Assembly: GCF_900112645.1 (NCBI RefSeq)
Contig: NZ_FOMO01000012.1
Location: 47,845 to 111,844, forward strand
Length of the DNA stretch: 64,000 nucleotides
Direction of reading: 5' to 3'
Source of the DNA: Phytopseudomonas straminea
Lineage (GTDB): Bacteria > Pseudomonadota > Gammaproteobacteria > Pseudomonadales > Pseudomonadaceae
Notes under the pieces: generated by a model
What the model was told of the DNA's origin: nothing
Seen by the model: the letters and a program-made list of their open reading frames with translations, nothing else
Database searches by the model: none
Made by a program: the position numbers and the translations under genes
Shown: in pieces, positions 37,366-45,533 of the stretch
Position numbering within the stretch: position 1 is the first letter of the stretch
Layout of the letters: each line of letters opens with the position of its first letter

Positions 37366-39218
37366 GGTCGCGACTCGGCACGCAGGATCGACTCGTCACG
37401 ACCGCGGTACAGCGCTTCGACCTGCTCGGCGCGCCACTGCAGCACGGCACGCTGGTTGATCGAGCCCTTGTCGGTGATCTCGCCGCGATCGATGGACGGC
37501 GCCTGGCTCATCAGAGCGATCCATTCCAGCCGCGTGGCATTGCCGGTGGCCTCGCGGTTGAGGCGCTGCAGCCAATCGGCGAACCAGCCACGAACCGCGG
37601 CGCTGGCCAGCACCTCGGCGTCGCTGGCGTCCGCCGCCAGGCCAGAAAGTTGCCGGCATTCATAGAGGCGCGGGAACACCAGCAAGCCCAGGCATTCGCG
37701 GTCCGGCGCAGCGACCACCACGTCCTGCACGTAGGGCGAGCCTTCCAGCACGGCGCGGTTACGCAGCGGGCCGACGCTGACGAACACCCCGGACGACAGC
37801 TTGAAGTCTTCGGCGATGCGCCCGTCGAACATCAGGCCCAGTTGCGGATTGCGCGGGTCGGCCAGCTTGAGCGCATCGCCGGAGCAGTAGAAGCCGTCTT
37901 CGTCGAACACCTCGGCGGTCTGCTGCTCGGCACGCCAGTAGCCGGGCATGATGTGCGGCCCGCGAAAGCGTCCTTCCAGCTTGCCGTCGACCGGCACCAG
38001 GCGCACCTCGCAACCCGGTGCCGGCAGGCCGACATAACCGGCCATGGACAGCGGCCCGGTGGTGAAGGTGCACGACGGCGACGCCTCGGTCATGCCCAGG
38101 CCGGCCATCATGCGAATGCGCTCACCGCTATGCTGCTCGGCGATGCGGTCGAGGCGGTCCCAGATGCTCTGGGACAGCCCGGCGGCGGCGAAGAAGAACA
38201 GCTTGATGCGTGCGAAAAAGCGCTCACGCAGTGCCGCGTCCTGCTCCAGGGCGTTGACCAGCTCTTCCCAGCCCTTGGGCACAGTCAGGTAGGCGGTCGG
38301 GGAAATCTCGCCCAGGTTGCGCAGGGTTTCGGCCATGCCCTGGGGCGTCGGCTTGCCGTCATCGAGATAGAAGGTGCCGCCGTTGTAAAGCACGATGCCC
38401 AGGTTGTGGCTGCCGCCAAAGGTGTGGTTCCACGGCAGCCAGTCGACCAGCACCGGCGGCTCTTCCCCGAACACCGGGAAGGTCTGCAGCAGCATCTGCT
38501 GGTTGGCGCAAAGCATGCGCTGAGTGGTGACCACCGCCTTGGGCAGCTTGGTCGAGCCGGAGGTGAACAGGAACTTGGCGATGGTATCCGGGCCGGTGGC
38601 GACGAAGGCGGCTTCGGCCTCGGCGCCGCCTGGCTGGGCCAGGAGGCTGGCGAAATCGATGATACGCCGCCCTGCCACATCGCCCCTCACGGTGACTACT
38701 GGCACATCGGCAGGCAGCACGGCGTCGATGGCGCGCTGGAATGGCGCAGCATTGTCGACGAACACCAGGCCCGGCCGCAGCAGGTCGCAAACATGGCGCA
38801 GCTTGGCGTGATCCTGGGACATCAGCGAATAGGCTGGCGACACCGGGCAGTACGGGATGCCCGCGTACATGGCGCCAAGGGCGATCTGCAGGTGCTGCAG
38901 GCCATTACCGGAAAGAATCGCCAGGGGGCGCTCGGCGCTCAGCCCGAAGCCGAGCAGACACTGGGCGATGGCGCGCACCGCGTCGAGCATCTGTGCATAA
39001 CTGGTGTGCTGCCACTCGCCATTCTCGCCGCGCACGGTCAGAAAGGTCTGCTCGCCACGCACCTCAGCCCAGTGCACCAGGCGATCGAGCAAACGCGGCG
39101 GCAAGGGCGCCAGCGGTTCCAGCGAGCGCATGTGCAACACACCCTGACGCTCGCTGACCTCAACGGCCGAACGGCCGATGGACACCTGGCGATAACGCGG
39201 TCCGGAATTGGCGTTCAC
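37362..39218 (-). CDS. fcs: Feruloyl-CoA synthetase
   Basis: Activates ferulate, p-coumarate and caffeate to CoA thioesters using ATP. 618 residues from the chosen GTG (39216-39218), which has GGAGA seven bases upstream; an ATG further out would add 21 residues without family similarity. The ANL-family core is intact: LFTSGSTKLPKAVV (AMP motif), WLPWNHTFGG, GMTEASPSCTF and the hinge region YCSGDALKLADP. It sits between vdh and the thiolase gene in the ferulate operon. Confidence 0.93.
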   Translation of the reverse strand: MNANSGPRYRQVSIGRSAVEVSERQGVLHMRSLEPLAPLPPRLLDRLVHWAEVRGEQTFLTVRGENGEWQHTSYAQMLDAVRAIAQCLLGFGLSAERPLAILSGNGLQHLQIALGAMYAGIPYCPVSPAYSLMSQDHAKLRHVCDLLRPGLVFVDNAAPFQRAIDAVLPADVPVVTVRGDVAGRRIIDFASLLAQPGGAEAEAAFVATGPDTIAKFLFTSGSTKLPKAVVTTQRMLCANQQMLLQTFPVFGEEPPVLVDWLPWNHTFGGSHNLGIVLYNGGTFYLDDGKPTPQGMAETLRNLGEISPTAYLTVPKGWEELVNALEQDAALRERFFARIKLFFFAAAGLSQSIWDRLDRIAEQHSGERIRMMAGLGMTEASPSCTFTTGPLSMAGYVGLPAPGCEVRLVPVDGKLEGRFRGPHIMPGYWRAEQQTAEVFDEDGFYCSGDALKLADPRNPQLGLMFDGRIAEDFKLSSGVFVSVGPLRNRAVLEGSPYVQDVVVAAPDRECLGLLVFPRLYECRQLSGLAADASDAEVLASAAVRGWFADWLQRLNREATGNATRLEWIALMSQAPSIDRGEITDKGSINQRAVLQWRAEQVEALYRGRDESILRAESRP

Positions 39219-39332
39219 TTCGTTTCTCCACGCGGGCGACTGACTCGCCCCTGTTGTTCTTGTCGTCACGCAGCACCGCACCGCCTCGTCATCGAGGCAG
39301 CCGGTACACGCAGGAATGTCGCAAACGCTGGG

Positions 39333-40781
39333 CTAGATCGGGTAATGCCGCGGGCCGTTCTGCAGGGTCACCCAGCGCAACTGGGTGAACTGTTCGATGG
39401 CCGACTTGCCGCCGAAACTGCCGTAGCCACTGGCCTTGACGCCGCCGAAGGGCATCTGCGCCTCGTCGTGCACGGTCGGCCCGTTGATATGGCAGATGCC
39501 CGACTCGACGCGCTGGGCAAGGGCCAGCGCGCGGGTGGTATCGCGACTGAAGATCGCCGACGACAGGCCGAACTCGGAGTCGTTGGCCAGGCGCAGCAAC
39601 TCTTCGTCGCCACTGCCGCGCAGCACCACGGCAACCGGCCCGAAGGACTCCTCGGCATACAGGCGCATCGCCGGGGTGACGTGGTCGAGCAGCGTCGCCT
39701 GCATGATGCTGCCCTCGACCTGGCCGCCAGCGATCAACTTCGCGCCCTTGCCAACGGCATCGTCGACCAGCGCCTTGATGCGCTCGCCTGCCGAGGTGTC
39801 GACCAGCGAGCCGAGCACCGAAGCGCTGTCGGCCGGGTCACCGGCACGCAGGGTAGCGATCTTCGCTGCCAGTTTGGCGACGAAGGTGTCGGCCACTTTG
39901 CTATCGACCACCAGGCGCTCGGTGGACATGCAGATCTGCCCCTGATTGAAATAGGCCCCGAACGCCGCGGCTTCGACGGCGGCGTCCAGGTCGGCATCGT
40001 CGAGTACCAAGAACGGGGCCTTGCCACCGAGCTCCAGCAGAGCCGGTTTGAGGTGCCGGGCGGACAGCTCGCCGACGATGCGCCCGACCTTGGTCGAGCC
40101 GGTGAAGTTGACCCGCCGTACCGCCGGGTTGGCAATCAGCCGTTCGACGATCGCCGCGGCGTCGGCCGGCGCGTTGCTGATCACGTTGACCACGCCGTCA
40201 CCCAAGCCGGCATCCTGCAGCACCTGGCCGATCAGCCGGTGAACGGCGGGGCTCAGCTCGGACGCCTTGAGCACCACGGTGTTGCCGCAGGCCAGCGGCA
40301 TGACGATGGCGCGAGTGGCGAGAATCACTGGGGCGTTCCACGGCGCGATACCCAGCACCACACCGCAGGGTTGGCGCAGCGCCATGGCGAAACTGCCGGG
40401 CACGTCGGAAGGAATCACCTCACCGTTGACCTGGGTGGTCAGCGACGCCGCCTCACGCAGCATGTTGCTGGCCAGGTGCACGTTGAAGCCGTACCAGTTG
40501 GCCATGGCCCCGGTTTCCCCGGCGGCGGCGATGAACTCGCTGGCGCGTGCCTGCATCTGCTCAGCCGCCTTGAGCAGGCGCGTGCGCCGTTCGTTGGGCG
40601 CCAGCGCCGCCCAGGCGGGAAACGCGGCCTGGGCGGCAGCCACCGCAGCGTCGGCATCTTCAAGGGTGGCGGCGGCGACGCGCGATACCACCTCGCCGGT
40701 TACCGGGTTACGACGTTCGAAGGTGCGCTCGTCGCGGGAGGGGCACGAGCGGCCGCCGATCAGCAGGGGCACGTCCAGCAT
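39333..40781 (-). CDS. vdh: Vanillin dehydrogenase
   Basis: NAD-dependent aldehyde dehydrogenase oxidising vanillin (and 4-hydroxybenzaldehyde) to the acid. 482 residues. The general base glutamate lies in LELGGKAP (about residue 253) and the catalytic cysteine in NQGQICMS (about residue 287); the Rossmann motif FTGSTKVG is present. Specificity for vanillin comes from its placement between ech and fcs, as in P. putida and P. fluorescens. Confidence 0.93.
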   Translation of the reverse strand: MLDVPLLIGGRSCPSRDERTFERRNPVTGEVVSRVAAATLEDADAAVAAAQAAFPAWAALAPNERRTRLLKAAEQMQARASEFIAAAGETGAMANWYGFNVHLASNMLREAASLTTQVNGEVIPSDVPGSFAMALRQPCGVVLGIAPWNAPVILATRAIVMPLACGNTVVLKASELSPAVHRLIGQVLQDAGLGDGVVNVISNAPADAAAIVERLIANPAVRRVNFTGSTKVGRIVGELSARHLKPALLELGGKAPFLVLDDADLDAAVEAAAFGAYFNQGQICMSTERLVVDSKVADTFVAKLAAKIATLRAGDPADSASVLGSLVDTSAGERIKALVDDAVGKGAKLIAGGQVEGSIMQATLLDHVTPAMRLYAEESFGPVAVVLRGSGDEELLRLANDSEFGLSSAIFSRDTTRALALAQRVESGICHINGPTVHDEAQMPFGGVKASGYGSFGGKSAIEQFTQLRWVTLQNGPRHYPI

Positions 40782-40858
40782 GGTGATTCCTCATTGTTGT
40801 CGTTGTCGGAAACGCTCGCGACGCCATGGCGGACGCCGCGTAATACAAGGCTAGGTGA

Positions 40859-41689
40859 TCAGCGCTTGTAGGCCTGCAGACCGGGCTTGATGGTCTTGTC
40901 GTCGAGGAACTGCTTCATACCCTGCTCGCGGCCGCCTTCTTCGTCCAGCAAACGCGACTGGTCGAGCTTGGCATACAGGTAATCCTCGTTCTGCTCCCAG
41001 GTCAGCTCGCGGCAACGCTTGAAGCCGTGCTTGGCGGCACGCAGCACCACCGGATTTTTTTCCAGCAGGTTGCGCGCCAGTTCCAGGGTGGTGTCGCGCA
41101 GCTGGGCCAGCGGCACGCTTTCGTTGACCAGGCCCATCTCGGCGGCCTTCTTACCGTCGAAGGTCTTGCCGGTCATGATGTAGTACAGCGACTGGCGATG
41201 GCCTACGGTGTCGGCCATGGCCTTGCTGACCAGGTTCCCCGGCGGGATGCCCCAGTTGATTTCCGAGAGACCGAAGGTCGCTTCGTCGGCGCAGATCGCC
41301 AGGTCACAGGCCACCAGCGGGCTGAAACCGCCACCGAAGCACCAGCCGTTGACCATGGCGATGGTCGGCTTGGCGTACATGCGCAGCAGTTTCCACTGCC
41401 ACTGCGAGGCCTCGCGGCGAATCTTCTCCTGAAGAATTTCCGGGCCGGCGTCCACTTCGCGGAAGTATTCCTTGAGGTCCATGCCTGCGGTCCAGGACTC
41501 GCCAGCACCGGTCAGCACCAGTACGCGGGCCTCGGCGTCCTGCTCCAGCACCTCGAGGATCTCGACCATCTCGCGGTTGAGGGTCGGGCTCATGGCGTTG
41601 CGTTTTTCCGGGCGGTTGAGGGTGACCCAGGCGATGCCTTCTTCGACATCGACCTTGACGGTTTGCCAGCGGCCTTCGTACTTGCTCAT
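40859..41689 (-). CDS. ech: Feruloyl-CoA hydratase/lyase
   Basis: Crotonase-fold enzyme that hydrates feruloyl-CoA and cleaves it to vanillin and acetyl-CoA. 276 residues. WCFGGGFSPLVACDLAI (in part) is the oxyanion-hole region, SEINWGIPPGNLVSK carries the catalytic glutamate, and the tyrosine-rich C-terminus (NEDYLYAKLDQ) contributes the substrate hydroxyl contact known from P. fluorescens HCHL. First gene of the minus-strand ferulate operon; a MarR-type operator candidate lies 50 bases upstream. Confidence 0.95.
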   Translation of the reverse strand: MSKYEGRWQTVKVDVEEGIAWVTLNRPEKRNAMSPTLNREMVEILEVLEQDAEARVLVLTGAGESWTAGMDLKEYFREVDAGPEILQEKIRREASQWQWKLLRMYAKPTIAMVNGWCFGGGFSPLVACDLAICADEATFGLSEINWGIPPGNLVSKAMADTVGHRQSLYYIMTGKTFDGKKAAEMGLVNESVPLAQLRDTTLELARNLLEKNPVVLRAAKHGFKRCRELTWEQNEDYLYAKLDQSRLLDEEGGREQGMKQFLDDKTIKPGLQAYKR

Positions 41690-41739
41690 GGGGAATGCTC
41701 TTGTTTTGGTTGTCGATGAACAGAAGCTAATCCTGAAAA

Positions 41740-41758
41740 TTAGTTATGTCAATTAACC
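41740..41758 (-). promoter_or_regulatory. Candidate MarR (FerR-like) operator at the ech promoter
   Basis: Minus strand GGTTAATTGACATAACTAA (41740-41758) contains the -35-like TTGACA and the symmetric arms GTTA/TAAC seven bases apart. It resembles the site upstream of the marR gene (14 of 19 bases). Binding here would block the promoter of ech-vdh-fcs-aat-acd. Confidence 0.55.
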
Positions 41759-42021
41759 ATTAATCAAAATCACCATCTATGCCGAATTCGGACACTCACC
41801 TTCCAAAGCCGCCTGTTCACACGTCCGAATAACCTCGAATCAGTCACATTGGCGCTTCGCTATAGCCAAAGGCTTACACGACGGCGCGCCGGTTCGCTCT
41901 GGTGACACCCCGGCCCGCGCCGTAATCTATGCCCATACCTGCAGCACAGGACGTGCTCAGGGTCATGGATGACGTGACCATAGCTAGGATGGCAGCCGAC
42001 AGGATGTTGGCATTGGTCAGT

Positions 42022-42046
42022 AAAAGCCCGCTTCGGCGGGTTTTTT
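42022..42046. terminator. Bidirectional intrinsic terminator
   Basis: CCCGC-TTCG-GCGGG (42027-42040) flanked by AAAAG on the left and TTTTTT on the right. It can end the minus-strand MFS-DUF3237 operon (CTTTTA tail) and any plus-strand transcript. Confidence 0.85.
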
Positions 42047-42092
42047 ATTGCCTGTAGAAAAGTGCGGCGGCGCAAGGCCGCCGCAGCACCGG

Positions 42093-42632
42093 TCATTTCA
42101 TAATGAAGCCGTCGTAAATCACCGTCTTCTGCAGGCGCATCGCACTGCCCACACCGACCATGCCATTGAGCCAGCTGTAGCGTGGGTCGCCGGTCTCGAA
42201 CTGCATGGTGATGCGGAAGTAATACTGCGACGGGTCCACCGGCTCGCCCTTGGCCACCTTGAGCAGTACCTCGGCCGGGCCGTGGCGAAAGCCCTTGGTC
42301 TGCAGATAGACCAGGGCGCCATCATCGGTCTGCAACAGGTAGCGGGTGTCGATGATTGCCAGGCCATTGCTGTCGACCAGCTGCCAGTCGGCGCCATTGT
42401 CGAGAATCTTGCCCTTGAAGCCAGGGCCGTCGAAGTGCCCGCTGGTGATCGGAATGATCCGCCGCTGGCCTTGCGGGCCAACGGCACCAAGCTCCCAGAC
42501 CGGCGCTTCGAGGTTCACGGTGAAGCGCGCCAGGGGTTCAAGCTTGAGCGGCGGCGGCGTGCTCACATCGGCATTGCCCAGGCTGCTTGCCAGGCATAGC
42601 AACAGGCCAATCAATTGCGTCAGTCTGCTCAT
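42093..42632 (-). CDS. Secreted DUF3237 protein
   Basis: A 179-residue protein beginning with a signal peptide (MSRLTQLIGLLLCLASSLGNA, given in part; cleavage about residue 21). The rest is a DUF3237 domain: ITSGHFDGPGFKGKILDNGA (in part), DWQLVDSNGLAIIDTRYLLQ (in part) and Y-F-R-I-TMQFETGD. DUF3237 proteins occur in aromatic-degradation clusters without an agreed reaction. It starts 12 bases after the stop of the upstream MFS gene, so the pair is an operon. A periplasmic site of action is inferred from the signal peptide. Confidence 0.87.
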   Translation of the reverse strand: MSRLTQLIGLLLCLASSLGNADVSTPPPLKLEPLARFTVNLEAPVWELGAVGPQGQRRIIPITSGHFDGPGFKGKILDNGADWQLVDSNGLAIIDTRYLLQTDDGALVYLQTKGFRHGPAEVLLKVAKGEPVDPSQYYFRITMQFETGDPRYSWLNGMVGVGSAMRLQKTVIYDGFIMK

Positions 42633-42644
42633 CGGTCAGCGCCT

Positions 42645-43862
42645 TCAGTGCGATGTCGTCGATGCGCCTGGCGCTTCGGCAGCGCGCCGCCGGCTCATGC
42701 CGAGCACCACCAGGGCAGCGATCACCAATCCAGGAGAGGCTGCCAGCAGCACACCGGTGGTGCCGGCGCCCGCGGCGAGAATCTGCCCGGCAGCCAATGG
42801 GCCGGAGACCGAGCCCAGGCGCCCCACCGCCACCGCAGCACCTACGCCAGTTGCACGCACCGAAGTCGGATAGGCCGGCGGCGCCAGTGCGTAGAGCACC
42901 AGTTGCGCCGCGATGATGAACAAGCCAGCCGCGAACCCGGCAATCGCCATGGCCAGCATGCCCGACGCCAGGCCCAAACCAGCCAGTGACGCCAGCACGC
43001 CACCATAGGCGAATAGCACCACGCCGGTACGACCACGACGATCCAGCAGCACGCCGCCGAGCAGCGAACCGATGGCGCCGCCGATGTTGAACAGCATCTG
43101 GATGGTGCCAGCCTGGGGCTTGCTGAAGCCCTGCGCGAGCAGCAGCGACGGCAGCCAGTTGAGCAGCATGTACATCACCGTCAGGGTGAAGAAGTAGCTG
43201 ACCCACAGCGCCAGCGTGGCGCCGGCACGGCCCTCGCCGAACAGCGCCTGCACGGTAGATTCGCGCGCTGGCGCAACGCCCTGATGCTGCGCACGGAAGT
43301 CCCGCGACTCGGGCAACGCGAACACCAGCAGCGGAGCGATCAGCAGTGGCGCCACGCCGCCGACGATGAACACCGTCTGCCAGCTTTCGCCACCGAGCAT
43401 GCCCACCACTGCCGCGATGGCGCCGCCCAGCGGCACCCCGCAGTACATGATGCTGATGGCCGTGCCGCGGCGACGCTCTTCCACTGCTTCGGCGCACAGG
43501 GCGATCAGATTCGGCAGCGCGGCGCCCAAGCCCAGGCCGGTCATCAGGCGCGCCAGCAGCAGGCCGTTGACGCTGGTGACAAAGGCCGTCCACAAGGAAA
43601 AGATGCCGAACAGGATGACCGCGCCGATCAGCACGCCCTTGCGACCAATGCGGTCGGCCAGCCAGCCGCCAAAGAACGCCCCGGGCAGCAGGCCGATGAT
43701 GCTGGCGCTGAACATCCAGCCCATCATTTTCTGATCCAGTTCGAACGCCTGGCGAATGCCCGCAGCGGCGATGCCCGCCGATTGCAGGTCCAGCCCTTCG
43801 ATGAGCGCGACGATAAAACACAGCGTGACGGTCAGCGTCGAACGACGCGATGACGTATCCAT
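42645..43862 (-). CDS. MFS aromatic-acid:H+ symporter (AAHS type), hydroxycinnamate carrier candidate
   Basis: A 405-residue major facilitator protein with 12 membrane segments. The loop 2-3 motif GGWLADRIGRKGVLIG and the first-helix acidic patch FIVALIEGLDLQS are typical of the AAHS family (PcaK, MhpT, BenK). GAGGG precedes the start. It is divergent from the OprD-type porin and upstream of the DUF3237 gene, so inner-membrane uptake of ferulate or related phenylpropanoids is the likely role; the exact substrate is not shown by sequence. Confidence 0.9.
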   Translation of the reverse strand: MDTSSRRSTLTVTLCFIVALIEGLDLQSAGIAAAGIRQAFELDQKMMGWMFSASIIGLLPGAFFGGWLADRIGRKGVLIGAVILFGIFSLWTAFVTSVNGLLLARLMTGLGLGAALPNLIALCAEAVEERRRGTAISIMYCGVPLGGAIAAVVGMLGGESWQTVFIVGGVAPLLIAPLLVFALPESRDFRAQHQGVAPARESTVQALFGEGRAGATLALWVSYFFTLTVMYMLLNWLPSLLLAQGFSKPQAGTIQMLFNIGGAIGSLLGGVLLDRRGRTGVVLFAYGGVLASLAGLGLASGMLAMAIAGFAAGLFIIAAQLVLYALAPPAYPTSVRATGVGAAVAVGRLGSVSGPLAAGQILAAGAGTTGVLLAASPGLVIAALVVLGMSRRRAAEAPGASTTSH

Positions 43863-44192
43863 GGGTAACCCTCGATTTTATTGTTGTTGTGGTCGCTCGC
43901 AGGACACCGAAAGGAGCAGCCTGCGAAGCCTGAAAAAAGATTAACAAAGATAATGGATAACGAAAGTAATCCAGCCTGACCGCCTAATTCGGTGATAGCC
44001 GAGACGGATCAATCACTTAGCTGAGAATTTTTATTAACTTACAAAATAATTAAATTATTTAACGTTCGATTATCGAGCAAAGCGAATTGACCACCCGCCA
44101 TTGCCTTTCCATTCTCGCCCCACGCGACGCGACCAGCGCTGCCTCCACCGCCCGCATCGGCGGGGCAAAAACAACAATAAAAGGACAATGAC
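43863..44192. other. 330-base divergent region, MFS carrier/OprD porin
   Basis: No coding capacity with support. It is noticeably AT-rich around 44020-44065, unlike its neighbours, and contains the perfect palindrome AAATAATT-A-AATTATTT (44044-44060) and a TTAA-N5-TTAAC motif (44050-44063). These are probably promoter and operator sequences for both divergent genes. Confidence 0.6.
44050..44063 (+). promoter_or_regulatory. Third TTAA-N5-WTAAC motif, candidate operator
   Basis: TTAAATTATTTAAC overlaps an AT palindrome between the divergent MFS and porin genes. It shares the pattern of the marR and ech sites but in an AT-rich context where chance matches are more likely. Confidence 0.35.
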
Positions 44193-45494
44193 ATGCACAA
44201 CCTCCGGGCGCTCGATTCCCATTCACTTCGCCGCGGCTCACTGACCAGCCTGCTGCTGGCCCCCGCCCTGTTCGCCGGCCACGCCCTGGCCGACGGCTTC
44301 GTCGAGGACAGCAGCGCCAAGCTGACCACCCGCAACTACTACATGGATCGCGACTACAAGGACGACGGCGCCAAGTCGGCGGCCCGCGAATGGGCCCAGG
44401 GTTTCATCCTCAAGATGGAGTCCGGCTACACGCCGGGTAATGTCGGCTTCGGCCTGGACGTCACCGGCCTGCTGGGCGTGAAGCTGGACTCCTCGCCTGA
44501 CCGCAGCGGCACCGAGCTGCTGCCGGTTTCCGCCAGCAGCGGGCGGGCTGCGGATGAATATTCACGCCTGGCGCCGACCGCCAAGATCCGCGCCGGCAAG
44601 AGCGTGCTGAAGGTCGGCGACGTCTCGCCCTTCCTGCCGTCCATCGTCGCCAGTCCGGCGCGACTGCTGCCGCAGAGCTTTCGCGGCGCTTACCTGCAGT
44701 CCATGGATATCGAGAATCTGACCCTCAATGCCGGCTACCTCGACCGCATCAATCGCCGCGACTCCACCAACTACCAAGCAATGACGGTGGCCTCACCGAA
44801 CCGACGCTTCAACCCGGCGGCAGAAAGCTCCCACGCGGCGTTCTTCGGCGGTGACTACCAGCTCAGCAAAGGCCTGAAGCTGCGCGCCTACCACACCTCG
44901 GTCGCCGACCTGTACCGCCAGGAATACTTCGGTCTGCTGCACGAGCTGCCAGTGGGGCCTGGCGTGTTCAGCACCGACCTGCGCGCCTTTATCAGCAACG
45001 AGGATGGCAGCGCCAAGGCCGGCAAAGTGGATAACCGCAATCTCGCCGCTCAGTTCACGTATGCCATCGACGGCCATCGCTTTACCCTCGGTTACATGCA
45101 CCAGAGCGGCGACACGGCCAAGCCGTATATCTCGGGCACCGAGTCGATGGTGATCAGCGAGATGGCGATGAGCTCGGACTTCCTCAACCCCAAGGAACGC
45201 ACCTGGCAGGCGATCTACGACTATGACTTCGCGGCTGCCGGCCTGCCTGGACTTAAGACGCGCCTACGCTACCTGCGCGGCGACAACATCGAATTGCCGA
45301 CCTTGGGCGGCGCGGGCCTCAAGGAGCGTGAACTGCAGATGGAGATCGGCTATGTGATCCAGAGTGGTACCTTCAAGGGCGTCGGCCTGAAGGCGCGGCA
45401 TTCGATCTATCGCAACGACTTCGCTGCCGGCGCAGCCTTTCGCGACGAAAACCAGACCCGGCTGCATATCGACTACACCCTGGCGCTCTGGTGA
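44193..45494 (+). CDS. OprD-family outer-membrane porin
   Basis: A 433-residue outer-membrane channel. A signal peptide of about 33 residues ends at ALA-DGF; the mature protein opens DGFVEDSSAKLTTRNYYMDRDY (in part), the OprD-family start, and ends in an aromatic residue (TLALW) as required for barrel assembly. OprD/OpdK-type porins in pseudomonads admit vanillate, benzoate and similar acids. Position between two aromatic-acid carriers suggests the same here. AAGGA precedes the ATG. Confidence 0.93.
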   Translation: MHNLRALDSHSLRRGSLTSLLLAPALFAGHALADGFVEDSSAKLTTRNYYMDRDYKDDGAKSAAREWAQGFILKMESGYTPGNVGFGLDVTGLLGVKLDSSPDRSGTELLPVSASSGRAADEYSRLAPTAKIRAGKSVLKVGDVSPFLPSIVASPARLLPQSFRGAYLQSMDIENLTLNAGYLDRINRRDSTNYQAMTVASPNRRFNPAAESSHAAFFGGDYQLSKGLKLRAYHTSVADLYRQEYFGLLHELPVGPGVFSTDLRAFISNEDGSAKAGKVDNRNLAAQFTYAIDGHRFTLGYMHQSGDTAKPYISGTESMVISEMAMSSDFLNPKERTWQAIYDYDFAAAGLPGLKTRLRYLRGDNIELPTLGGAGLKERELQMEIGYVIQSGTFKGVGLKARHSIYRNDFAAGAAFRDENQTRLHIDYTLALW

Positions 45495-45500
45495 GGGAGC

Positions 45501-45525
45501 GGGCGCGAGGACCAACCTCGCGCCC
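45501..45525. terminator. Hairpin between convergent porin and MFS genes
   Basis: GGGCGCGAGG (45501-45510) pairs perfectly with CCTCGCGCCC (45516-45525) around a five-base loop, starting six bases after the porin stop. It is short of T residues but positioned to end both converging transcripts. Confidence 0.65.
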
Positions 45526-45533
45526 CTTGCGGC

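Larger units (their letters stand above)
41690..42092. other. 403-base intergenic region upstream of ech
   Basis: Holds the ech promoter area (41690-41770, AT-rich, with a minus-strand TTGACA at 41747-41752), an unexplained inverted repeat GGTCA-N9-TGACC at 41961-41979, and a terminator hairpin at 42022-42046. A 78-codon minus-strand frame here has no family resemblance and was not called. A small RNA on the plus strand ending at the terminator is possible but unproven. Confidence 0.6.

Noticed and set aside
37650..40871. A 1073-codon open frame on the plus strand across fcs and vdh
   Set aside because: It is antisense to two clear enzymes with intact catalytic motifs. Long antisense frames arise from GC-rich third positions; the translation has no family resemblance.
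41860..42096. A 78-codon minus-strand frame upstream of ech
   Set aside because: Runs through the terminator hairpin and has no recognisable sequence; treated as non-coding.
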